From contig NC_135560.1 of NCBI RefSeq assembly GCF_964340395.1, positions 2,626,498 to 2,690,497 on the forward strand: a stretch of 64,000 bases of DNA. The letters run 5' to 3'. The translations under genes were made by a program, and so were the position numbers. The notes under the pieces are model-generated. The model saw only the letters and a program-made list of their open reading frames with translations. It was not told the origin of the DNA and made no database searches. This document shows positions 1 to 10,890 of the stretch, in pieces. The stretch comes from Glandiceps talaboti (lineage: Eukaryota > Hemichordata > Enteropneusta > Spengelidae). The stretch's first letter is position 1; every line of letters begins with the position of its first letter.

Positions 1-385
1 AATATTTTTCTTCATTCTGCCAAGGAAAATATGAGTGACCTAAGGGGTCTTTGTCACTACTCGTCTGTCGACTCATAGTGACAACCCTTACATGTAGGTC
101 ACAAGTATTTTCTGGCAGAATGAAGGAAAATATTGGGGAATAACAGAATTATACCAGTGCCAGTAATATCACAGACACATTGGGGAAAGTAATGGCAATT
201 TTGAATGTTTTGACTCATATTCTGAACACAGCACTGAGCAGAACTAGTGATGTAGACAGGTGTTGTTGTGACGTACAATGTACATGTACATGTAGACGCA
301 CGTTGTCATGACGTAGAACACCCGGAGTATAAATTCCATATTTTTTGTTGAACCTGGCTCATGCATGGTATAATATACAATGTAA
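1..385 (-). repeat. Dispersed repeat family A, copy 1 (left edge cut by window)
   Basis: The first 130 bases form an imperfect foldback: CTTCATTCTGCCA near the left end and TGGCAGAATGAAGG near 110-125 are inverted copies. The reverse complement of the whole block, including the spacer with GTTGTCAC and TAGTGACAAAG, matches 16346-16475 on the plus strand. Similarity continues outward past TGGTATAATT into a segment (about 160-370, with CCAGTGCCAGTAATATCACAG) that is also present at 5759-5945. It is therefore one asymmetric dispersed element, longer than the foldback. No coding capacity is seen. It could be a MITE or a SINE-like element; neither terminus nor target duplication is defined here. 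Confidence 0.6.
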
Positions 386-1385
386 TAACAGTAACAAGTG
401 CTTTGTGTATTCATAAATGTCTGATGATGTGAATGTTTTGGACTACAACCATCTTTAGTTTGGATGTCAACATGGTTTCTATTACTAAACCACTGTGGCG
501 GTACAGTAAATGGTAATGATACTGTATAGGAACTACACTAACTCATCCTTGGATTGAATCTTAACCCACATGCAACGGTGATGTGTACATGTATCTGTTT
601 ACACCATGATATATCTCATGTGTCTGGATTGTGTTTGGTTAGATAATGTGACTACATGTACATGTATACAGTCACACACTATATGAATGTTGACCTTGAG
701 ACTATTAGTATGACAGTCACACACCTGTAGGTCTCCATTACACAATGTTGATGTTATTATCTCAGGGTAATGACTCATTCCACTATATGCCAAATCTAAA
801 TCCGGAAGTACTTAAACTAACCCCAAAAAGATGTTTATCCCATAACACCTGTCAGGTACATTTAAATATGTATTACACTATTGGCTACAGTAGGTATTGA
901 TTTTACTAACAGTGTGAAATGTGAACATTTACTTTTAAATATCTCTTTTTGTAATGGTTCACAATCATTAATTTACAGGGTTTACAATTTACAGTAATGA
1001 TTGGGGTGACAGAAAACACTGTAAACTATACCACAGTTCCCCTGGATCTTGGTCACTGAATTCACATAATATTATAGTAACACTTTCTCAACTCTAACAT
1101 ACAATGTACATGTATTACAGGGTATGATATTGATAAAGACACCTACTTGACTGCTACCAGCTATTCAAATAACATGCCTGAAACAATGTGAATAATCTCT
1201 GCTTATCCATATCTTCTTGAAATAAATGTTACCCCCCCACCAATTGCTGATTGCTTTGTCCCTATATGGTATTAAATGATGTCTGTCATTCATAATAAGT
1301 TGGATTTCTACAATATTTCTTCCTTTTCAAAATGTCATCTACAATTGAAATTGTCAATATGTAGGAAACCTGGTAGCAGGAAGGA
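386..1385. other. No gene seen
   Basis: AT-rich sequence with several TACATGTA palindromes. The one 64-codon minus-strand frame (599-793) has no recognisable domain and no splice context, so I see nothing functional here. Confidence 0.5.
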
Positions 1386-1652
1386 AAGATCTGGTAAAAC
1401 TTGCACGTAAATCTGGTAAAATGTGCACATAAATCTGGTAAAATGTGCACATAAATCTGGTAAACCTTGCACATAAATCTGGTAAAATGTGCACATAAAT
1501 CTGGTAAAATGTGCACATAAATCTGGTAAACCTTGCACATAAATCTGGTAAAATGTGCACATAAATCTGGTAAAATGTGCACATAAATCTGGTAAAACTT
1601 GCACATAAATCTGGTAAAACTTGCACATAAATCTGGTAAAACTTGCACATAC
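1386..1652. repeat. 22-bp minisatellite, about 12 copies
   Basis: The unit begins AATCTGGTAAAA and continues TGTGCACATA or CTTGCACATA. Two sub-variants (TGTGCAC and CTTGCAC) alternate, partly in groups of three. Because 22 is not a multiple of 3 and the unit lacks stops on the minus strand, all three minus-strand frames stay open and give artefactual 105-122-codon ORFs. Confidence 0.9.
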
Positions 1653-2080
1653 ATGCCACATTTATTACCATAATTTTGTTTTGATTAGAACCCTGTAAAA
1701 ATACCTGGTAGCTTTCATCACCTCACCACCCTGATAAAAAAATGCAGTGTGTAAATTGTAATGACCCAAATCTGTTGTTCTTGACATTAAAACATGTTAT
1801 TTGTTACTGATATTTTTATTGTACTGTAGAGTAAATTTTCAAGCGGTGTATATGAATGATTCATATTTGATTGTATATCTATGTAATTGCATACTATTCT
1901 ATTTATAGCACAGCCATGATAGAGTAACGGTCAAAGGTCAATCCTCTCTTAAATCATGTTTATACAAAAATGTAATACAAGTACATTATCAGTATATTAA
2001 TATTGCAACAATTCACTAACTGTAAACAAACCAGTTACATTTTATCTAAATTTATACTAAAATTCAAGTGTTTTGATCTT
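1653..2080. other. No gene seen
   Basis: AT-rich unique sequence between the 22-bp array and a LINE fragment. No open frame of note, RNA gene or clear repeat was seen. Confidence 0.5.
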
Positions 2081-3030
2081 AAAGTTTAAAGTTTAAAGTT
2101 TATTTATTTTCTGAAGCGCCTTTTCTATTTATTAATATTCAAAAGCGCTGTACATAAAATAGATTTAAAAGCATGGTAAAACAATATAATAAAGCTAAAA
2201 ACAACAAATTGGTTACAATAATTACAAAAAGGCTAAAATGACTACTTAGTAAAAGACACGTGGTAATAAATTAATACAGTTTATAATATTGTTTAAACAG
2301 ATGTGTTTTAAGTTCACCTTTAAGAAGTTCAATGTCAGTGATCAGCTTTAGTTCTCCAGGAATTGAGTTCCATAGCTTTGGTCCACAAACGGTAAGCGCT
2401 CTGTCATTTAGTGTATTATATGATCGAGGTACAACAAGATTTTGACTACAGTCGTTACGTAAATTGTAACAAGAATTGTTGGTACGTGTGAACGAATCCT
2501 GGATATACAAAGGTGCTTTACCATTCAAAGCCTTAAAAACTAGTAAAATTACTTTAAAATCAACTCTTGCCTTGACAGGGAGCCAGTGAAGCTCAATAAC
2601 AGATTGTGTTATTCCATCATACTTTCTCAAACCTTTTACAACTCGTGCGGCATTATTTTGTACTCACTGCAATCTGTCAAACAAATACTGTGACATTCCA
2701 TACAATATGGAGTTTGCATAATCAAGATGAGAACTGACTAGAGAATGGACCAATGTTTCACAAGCTTTCTGATTCAGATATTTATGAATACAACGGAGAT
2801 TGTTTAAGTTATGATTTTGAACCATCGATAGATTTGAATCTAACCAGCCTCCCAGACTGCAGACATTTTCAACTATTTTGATCTGATTATCTCCGACAGT
2901 AATATGCTTACTTAGCTAATTGTTGTTTTGTCCCTAGTAGCATAACTTCAGTTTTGTTCTCATTTAACTTCAGTCTATATGTTGACATCCAGGCTTGTAT
3001 ATCACCGATACACCTCTATACACTTTAGAT
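2081..3030 (-). pseudogene. CR1/L2-type LINE fragment, 3' end of reverse transcriptase
   Basis: Read on the minus strand, the region translates in pieces into the C-terminal half of a non-LTR retrotransposon polyprotein. The order is WMSTYRLKLNENKTEVMLLG (near 2930-2990), then SSHLDYANS (near 2720), then LHWLPVKARVDFKVILL, VPRSYNTLNDRAL and PKLWNSIPGELK (2271-2630). This is the usual order after the YADD catalytic block in CR1/L2-like elements. An in-frame stop lies near 2662 (LQ*VQNNAAR) and at least one frame change near 2915, so it is dead. The element is 5'-truncated. Its 3' end, at 2081-2100, is a short tandem tail of the TTTAAAC type, typical of this clade. Confidence 0.85.
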
Positions 3031-3915
3031 CTTACAAACTGTCATGGCAAAATGACTCATAAATCCTTGGTTTCATTTCCCATTTCCATATTTAGATGTA
3101 TCAGCAGACTTTGGTTTTGTTGATGGCTGTGCATATAGTAGTATTCCTTGTCATATTTACCATGGTTGACAATAACAAGTACATTGCATGGTATCAACAC
3201 TCAAACTGCATGTATATAATGTATAGAAGTGTAGGCAAGTGCATTTTACCACATTCATTTGATACAGAAGTTCCAAAACCTTAACCAAAATAATGAGATA
3301 TAATCTGTAACATGTACATGTACATATAAATGCATATATATATGCATGACATCACATTCATCTACGATATTGACTGACTCAGAGATAGAATACTGTACAC
3401 ATGTAGTAGGTATAACATAAATAAGTTCATGTTCAATTTGCATTCAATTTCAAAGCTACAAATGTAGCCATGGGTGATGGTTTTATAGTTGAAGACACAC
3501 AAAGCATTGGTAGTAGATTGGTATGGGCACTGTCATTATGTATGACATGGAACTCAATGTACAAGTCACATGTATGGAATTCATACCAAGGTAGAATACA
3601 CTTGACTCAAAATTGGCAGGAAATACATGTACAACAACTGATATTTCTGAAAACTAATATTTTATATGTAAATAAGGTTAATTTACAACTCACCATTTCT
3701 ATCAACCTTAATTATATTTACTTCAATAACTTCTTGATTTTATTTTACACTACTTGTACTCAACATCCTCTCATTTGTTACATTTTTTAGCATTCAATTT
3801 TTCAATATTATTCATATTATTTCAACATATATTTTCAATTATTATTTTCAATATTTGAATTACATTACCTAATTCTGATATCGCCTGATGAAGTGATAAA
3901 GTGTTTTTTATTTTA
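3031..3915. other. No gene seen
   Basis: AT-rich sequence. Short frames on both strands (3096-3284, 3255-3443, 3470-3790) lack recognisable domains, and their compositions follow the AT-rich background. TACATGTACATGTACA-type palindromes occur near 3310. Confidence 0.45.
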
Positions 3916-3916
3916 T

Positions 3917-4175
3917 TCAGTCACTCAGTCAGTCAGTCATTCAGTCAGTCACTCAGTTATTCAGTCAGTCAGTCAGTCAGTCAGTCAGTTATTCAGTCAG
4001 TCAGTCAGGCAGTCAATTTTGATGTAATATACTTAACAGTGCAATGTAGCTCTTCCACTGAGCAAGAGACCACTAAAGTTAGTGGTCTGAGTCCAGGTGT
4101 ATCAAACTTTGTATTTCTAGATCTATAATGAATATACAAATATATGTCACACAGAAGACAGCCAGACAGACAGCC

Positions 4176-4212
<37 letters not shown>

Positions 4213-4245
4213 CAGACAGACAGTCAGTCAGTCAGTCAGTCAAAT
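3917..4245. repeat. CAGT and ACAG tetranucleotide microsatellites
   Basis: A (CAGT)n tract covers roughly 3917-4011, with scattered CATT substitutions. A second tract at 4150-4242 is (ACAG)n that switches to (CAGT)n. About 140 bp of unique sequence separates them. The 75-codon plus-strand frame over the first tract is an artefact of Ser/Gln/Val-encoding repeats. Confidence 0.9.
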
Positions 4246-4299
4246 GAGATTTTGAAGTACATTAACGGTAAGAGTACATGTAAATAAAATCAAAATTAT

Positions 4300-5757
4300 G
4301 TACAGTGTATGTGTAGACTACTGATATACAATGTATCTACAACATATAGATTACTGATATACATGTACAAGGTATCTACAACATATACACTGACTGATAT
4401 ACATATACACTGTATCTATAGACTACCGATATACACTGTATCTATAGACTACCGATATACAATGTATCTATAGACTATTGATATACAATGTATCTATAGA
4501 CTTCCGATATACAATGTATCTATAGACTGACTGATATACAATGTATCTATAGACTACCGATATACACTGTATCTATAGACTATTGATATACAATGTATCT
4601 ATAGACTATTGATATACAATGTATCTATAGACTATTGATATACAATGTATCTATAGACTGACTGATATACAATGTATCTATAGACTGACTGATATACACT
4701 GTAACTATAGACTACCGATATACAATGTATCTATAGACTACCGCTATACACTGTATCTACAGACTACCGATATACACTGTATCTATAGACTATTGATATA
4801 CAATGTATCTATAGACTATTGATATACAATGTATCTATAGACTACCGATATACACTGTATCTATAGACTATTGATATACACTGTATCTATAGACTATTGA
4901 TATACAATGTATCTATAGACTATTGATATACAATGTATCTATAGACTACCGATATACACTGTATCTATAGACTATTGATATACAATGTATCTATAGACTA
5001 TTGATATACACTGTATCTATAGACTGACTGATATACAATGTATCTATAGACTATTGATATACAATGTATCTATAGACTATTGATATACAATGTATCTATA
5101 GACTACCGATATACACTGTATTTATAGACTTGATATACAATGTATCTATAGACTATTGATATACAATGTATCTATAGACTATTGATATACAATGTATCTA
5201 TAGACTACCGATATACACTATCTATAGACTATTGATATACAATGTATCTATAGACTATTGATATACACTGTATCTATAGACTATTGATATACAATGTATC
5301 TATAGACTGACTGATATACAATGTATCTATAGACTATTGATATACACTGTAACTATAGACTGACTGATATACAATGTATCTATAGACTGACTGATATACA
5401 ATGTATCTATAGACTGACTGATATACACTTTAACTACCGATATACAATGTATCTATAGACTATTGATATACAATGTATCTATAGACTGACTGATATACAA
5501 TGTATCTATAGAATATTGATATACACTGTAACTATAGACTGACCGATATACAATGTATCTATAGACTGACTGATATACACTGTAACTATAGACTACCGAT
5601 ACACAATGTATCTATAGACTACCGATATATACAATGTAACTATAGACTACCAATATACAATGTATCTATAGACTACCGATATACACTGTAACTATAGACT
5701 ACCAATATACAATGTATCTATAGACTGACTGATATACAATGTATCTATAGACTGACT
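4300..5757. repeat. 26/27-bp minisatellite, about 55 copies
   Basis: The unit centres on GATATACAATGTATCTATAG. A variable junction follows, of three kinds: ACTATT, ACTACC and ACTGACT (the last gives 27 bp). A second variable site alternates CAATG and CACTG. The junction types are interspersed rather than blocked, so local copying between neighbours is likely. The right end abuts repeat family A copy 2. Confidence 0.9.
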
Positions 5758-5960
5758 GACCAGTGCCAGTAATATCACAGAAACATTGGGGAAAGTAATG
5801 GCATATTTCTAACACAGCAGAACCAGTGATGTAGACACACATTGTAGTGACATAGACACACTTTGTCACGATGAATGACCAAAGTATATATTCCATATTT
5901 CTTTGTTCAACTTGGCTCATGGATGGTATACAAACCATTTCCATGTATGATGTAATACCC
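5758..5960 (-). repeat. Dispersed repeat family A, copy 2 (truncated)
   Basis: Starting directly at the end of the 26-bp array, CCAGTGCCAGTAATATCACAG and the next 180 bases follow copy 1 (about 160-370) in the same orientation, with small indels. The foldback half present in copies 1 and 3 is missing. The 137-codon minus-strand frame (5699-6112) spanning it has no recognisable domain, and I do not regard it as a gene. Confidence 0.65.
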
Positions 5961-6945
5961 ACTGTCCTCCCTATTGGGGCACACAGCCATCTAGTAATTT
6001 CTGAAATATCTTTAAAAATAAACAAAAAATAAATTTCAAAGCATTCTACATGTACATATACATGTATAAATCTGACTTCACTAATATTAATTTTAGTTTG
6101 TAACTTGTACAAATGTACATTTAGGTGTTCTTATACATTGAATCCCCTATTAGAGTCGACTACATACATACATGTACATTCATATACCCATATTGATTGT
6201 ATACACATACATGTACATTGGTTTTTACATGTATAACCTCATTGACAAAAACTAGACAGTTCACAAGGGAAATCATGTACATGTCATTATGTATATCAAT
6301 AGACGATACTGGGGAATGACATCTAATTTGTTTGAATATACGGTATACAATGTAGTACTTAATAATAATTTACATGGAAACAAAAGTTCATTTTTCTTTT
6401 GTGATAAAAATGCTAGAATCCTTTATAAAGGTGGAAGTTAATCAAATTAATATTGTGACTATTCCATCTGTCATGTACAAATGTACTGTAATGTCATTGC
6501 AACCTTTACTACATGTACATGTATACTAAATGTACATTCTTTGCATCCATCCATACATACATGTACATCCATATATACTTCCATGTATACATAGTTTTAT
6601 ATACGTACATGTACTATTATGATATGAAGTACAGCAAATTCATATCTACATGTATACACATAGTAATACTACATCCAATGTAACCATTCTGACCTGTTTT
6701 AAATATTCACATTACATGTAATACATACAAATGTACATGTACATATAGCAGACACCATACCCCTACATTTTCATACAATAACTGACAAACCTTCAAAGAT
6801 TCAATATTTAGCTAGAAACTGAAATGCTAAAAATACCAGAAATAAAGACAAACATCAAATATATAACACTGAAAAATAGCACCAATGGCATCGTAGCACA
6901 AATGTTGTTTTTAAAAATGTTTACCCATATGCTGATCCATGCTAG
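5961..6945. other. No gene seen; TACATGTA-rich
   Basis: AT-rich sequence with an unusually dense set of ACATGTACAT palindromes (near 6045, 6170, 6205, 6510, 6740). No convincing open frame or RNA gene. Confidence 0.5.
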
Positions 6946-8252
6946 GTATACATGTAGGTGTTCATTTGCTGAATGACTATCCAGTTGCCTATCCAACCCT
7001 GTTGTTATCTTTGCAATATACATGTATGCAATCATTAGGCTGTTGCTATGGGTGTGGTCATGTTGCTAGACATATTTGCATACATTTTTGAATGTTTGTT
7101 CACTTGTCTATGAATCCCTGATGTTATCTTTGCAATATATGCAATCATTTGGCTGTTGCTATGGGTGTGGTGATGTTGCTAGACATATTTGCATACATTT
7201 TTTGAATGTTTGTTCACTTGTCTATGAATCCCTCATGTTATCTTTGCAATTACGTGATCATTTGGCTGTTGCTATGGGTGTGGTCTTGTTGCTAGTCACA
7301 TTTGCATACATTTTTGAATGTTTATTCATTTGTTTATTAATCCCTGTTGTTATATTTGCAATATATGTGATCATTTGGCTGTTACCATGGGTGCTGTCTT
7401 GTTGCTAGGCATATTTGCATACCCTTTTTGAATGTTTGTTCACTTGTCTAAGAATCCCTGTTGTTATCTTAGTGAAATATACCAGCATTTGGCTGTTGCT
7501 ATGGGTGTGGTCATGGTTGCTACAGATATTTGCATATATTTTTTGAATGTTTACTCACTCGCCTACCAGATGATGTAGTTATTTGACCAAAATATACTGT
7601 CATTTGGTTGTTGCTAAGGGCATGGTCATGGTTGCTAGGGCCAATTGTGTCAAAACGTTTTGAACAAAATCTGCAGAATAATACATCTAGAAATTCTCAC
7701 CAAGTTTCAGTCTCATTGACCAAGTATTTTTTGAGATAAAAGTTTTGGACCAAAATCCACATTTTTATACCTAATTTGCATATCACTGAAGAGTCATTAT
7801 ATGCTTAATATTTCTTTATCTATGCAACATCCCCATTAAATTTCAGCCCAATCTGCACTGCAGTTTTGGAAGATTTTTGACCAAAAGACACACCATTAGC
7901 CCTAATTTGCATATTACTGATGGAATCATGTCCTGAACAAATTTTAATTTACCAATCCCTAGAATGCACAAAATTTTAGACCAACCAGTAATTTTGGCGT
8001 TTAAGTTTTTTGACCAAAAATGACATTTTTTACCCAAATCACATACCTGTGATGCAATCATTTTGCATTGAACAATTTCCCAACTAGACACCAAAAGTAA
8101 TCTCCCACCAAATACCAAGGCAATTGGTCTGGCAGTTTTTGAGTTTAAGTTGTCCACAGACAGACAGACACACATATACACAGACAGACACACGGACAGA
8201 TGTCGCACCATGTCTATAGCACTACTGAACCTTACCAGTTAAGTTGTGCTAA
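6946..8252 (-). mobile_element. Composite dispersed element, copy 1 (nested 113-117-bp array plus conserved end)
   Basis: The reverse complement of this segment matches 51505-52790 along its length. In element orientation it has four parts. First is a terminal hairpin (AGCACAACT paired with AGTAGTGCT, at 8219-8252). Second is a CA/TG-type microsatellite (8160-8200). Third is about 500 bp of diverged units built on phrases such as CAGATTGGGCTGAAATTTAA. Fourth are about five tandem units of 113-117 bp containing CCCATAGCAACAGCCAAA. No protein is encoded. Conserved end, microsatellite, internal tandem repeats and end hairpin together resemble non-autonomous Helitron/Helentron-type elements of invertebrates. 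That class assignment is inference. Confidence 0.65.
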
Positions 8253-8334
8253 AAATAAATGATTGCCCAGAATTAGTTTATTTCATCTTGTTAAGAAAAT
8301 CTGAAACTAATTTAAAGTTGCTCTAGCTGCTAGT

Positions 8335-9533
8335 CTTGCTGTTAGACCCCTTGGACTATTCTGCTGAACTGTTAGACCCCTTGGACTATTCTGCTGAGCT
8401 GTTAGACCCCTTGGACTATTCTGCTTGCTGTTAGACCCTTTGGACTATTCTGCTGAACTGTTAGACCCGTTGGACTATTCTGCTGAACTGTTAGACCCCT
8501 TGGACTATTCTGTTGAACTGTTAGACCCCTTGGACTATTCTGCTTGCTGTTAGACCCCTTGGACTATTCTGCTGAACTGTTAGACCCCTTGGACTATTCT
8601 GCTTGCTGTTAGACCCTTTGGACTATTCTGCTGAACTGTTAGACCCCTTGGACTATTCTCCTGAACTGTTAGACCCCTTAGACTATTCTGCTGAACTGTT
8701 AGACCCCTTGGACTATTCTGCTTGCTGTTAGACCCCTTGGACTATTCTCCTGAACTGTTAGACCCCTTGGACTATTCAGCTGAACTGTTAGACCCCTTGG
8801 ACTATTCTGCTGAACTGTTTGACCCCTTGGACTATTCTGCTTGCTGTTAGACCCCTTGGACTATTCTGCTTGCTGTTAGACCCTTTAGACTATTCTGCTT
8901 GCTGTTAGACCCTTTGGACTATTCTGCTGAACTGTTAGACCCTTTGGACTATTCTGCTGAACTGTTAGATCCCTTGGACTATTCTGCTGAACTGTTAGAC
9001 CCCTTGGACTATTCTGCTGAACTGTTAGACCCCTTGGACTATTCTGCTGAACTGTTAGACCCCTTGGACTATTCTGCTGAACTGTTAGACCCCTTAGACT
9101 ATTCTGCTGAACTGTTAGACCCCTTGGACTATTCTGCTTGCTGTTAGACCCCTTGGACTATTCTGCTGAACTGTTAGACCCCTTGGACTATTCTGCTTGC
9201 TGTTAGACCCCTTGGACTATTCAGCTGAACTGTTAGACCCCTTGGACTATTCTGCTTGCTGTTAGACCCCTTAGACTATTCTGCTGAACTGTTAGACCCC
9301 TTGGACTATTCTACTTGCTGTTAGACCCCTTGGACTATTCTGCTTGCTGTTAGACCCCTTAGACTATTCTGCTTGCTGTTAGACCCCTTAGACTATTCAG
9401 CTGAACTGTTAGACCCCTTAGACTATTCAGCTGAACTGTTAGACCCCTTGGACTATTCTGCTTGCTGTTAGACCCCTTAGACTATTCTGCTGAACTATTA
9501 GACCCCTTGGACTACTCTGCTCACTGTGAAGGC
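8335..9533. repeat. 29/30-bp minisatellite, about 40 copies
   Basis: The core is GTTAGACCCCTTGGACTATT, followed by one of two endings: CTGCTGAACT (30-bp unit) or CTGCTTGCT (29-bp unit). A run of 30-bp units at about 8899-9120 keeps one frame open and gives an artefactual repeat peptide (LLDPLDYSAE). The 29-bp units break the frame on either side, so coding is unlikely. The array is bracketed by inverted CTCTAGCTGC / GCAGCTAGA sequences at 8321-8335 and 9613-9642. Confidence 0.9.
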
Positions 9534-10890
9534 AACTGAAGGTCGCGAGTGAGGGCGTTCACCTTCGATTGCACCCTTCAGAAACAGTGTGTTAAGAAGA
9601 TAGCGTAAGGTCTAGCAGCTAGACTACTCTAGCTGCAACTGAACATATTTTTTGAAAATGTTTTGTTACATGCATGTACATGTACATGTGTAATAAAGTA
9701 ATTTACTTGTAATATCATCATATACATGTACATGTACAGTATTGCATCACCTGTGGGTGAACAAACATATGTTTTATAGTTGTATACATCATGATAAATC
9801 AGATCAAATAGATTTATGAGTCTGCACCCCAACAAATCAGTGCCCTCAAAATTTATCACAATTCAAACCTGTTATTTCAATCATTCAATGGATAATATCA
9901 ACCACTGATTAACATATACAGTGTCTAATTATTGGTATTTTAACACTTTTCAGTGAAAATATTGTGGTTGTTTGATGAAAAAATGCTACTACAATTATAA
10001 ACTAGTACAGTTTTAACATCATGACAGATTCAAAACCGAAGTTTTCGTTCAAGATTTAAACTTGTCACTCCAACATCTATGGATAATAATGTTTTTTTAA
10101 TATGACCAATATTAAGAGAATACATCTTTCGGAATTAGATGACAAGAAACTGTCCCAGTTGCAGCTAGTACGTGACCATTTTCCTATGTACAATGTATAT
10201 GACGGTACAAATGAGATAATAATATTTTTAACAGCTTTAACAATAATTACACCTCAATATTAAAATTAATTGATGGCATACACATAACTTGTCAAAATGT
10301 ATTGTTATATGAACAGATCAGTGACACCTTGTGAGTACAGAGAGAGTATAAAAACAGTGAAATTTATATCCAGAGCTCTAATAGTACATATGTACATTGT
10401 ATTCTTTATATCTATACAAATGTATGTGTACATCATCATCTTTTACCTCCATACATATTTTCACACATACACAGTACATGTATTGTACACCTGACTGTGA
10501 CTATATGCACGTAGGTACACTGTTTTTGTTAATTAATGGAGGTACATTGTACATGTAAGTTGATACATGTCAAATCTGTATTCTCCTGTTATTTTAATAG
10601 GGTCCTAACAACAAACTGTATAACAAACCTGTATCAAATACAAATGCTACATGTACATGTGTTATTCAAATGTCTACAGTGTACATGATGTACAGTGTAT
10701 ATAACTTCAATTATGTACTGTCCAAGTATCTGTGTACCAAGGGTGGCAGGATGGACTGATCTTCATGAGTTTCACCTGACCCTAATTCATTATACAACCA
10801 TCTGATACAAAGTATATCAGATATATATGTAAATCAGTTACACTTAGTGTGGTTTCAGCTGTTCACAGTATCTCTAAATCCCCATACATA
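9534..10890. other. No gene seen
   Basis: AT-rich sequence with several TACATGTACA palindromes. Frames of 65-76 codons have no recognisable features. The first 110 bases, including GGTCGCGAGTGAGGGCG, are more GC-rich than the surroundings but unassigned. Confidence 0.45.

Noticed and set aside
5699-6112. 137-codon minus-strand frame
   Set aside because: It spans the end of a minisatellite and a dispersed repeat also found elsewhere in the window, with no recognisable protein features.
8899-9147. 82-codon frame of perfect LLDPLDYSAE decapeptides
   Set aside because: It exists only where 30-bp units run consecutively; 29-bp units on both sides destroy it, and no start context or flanking exon is visible.
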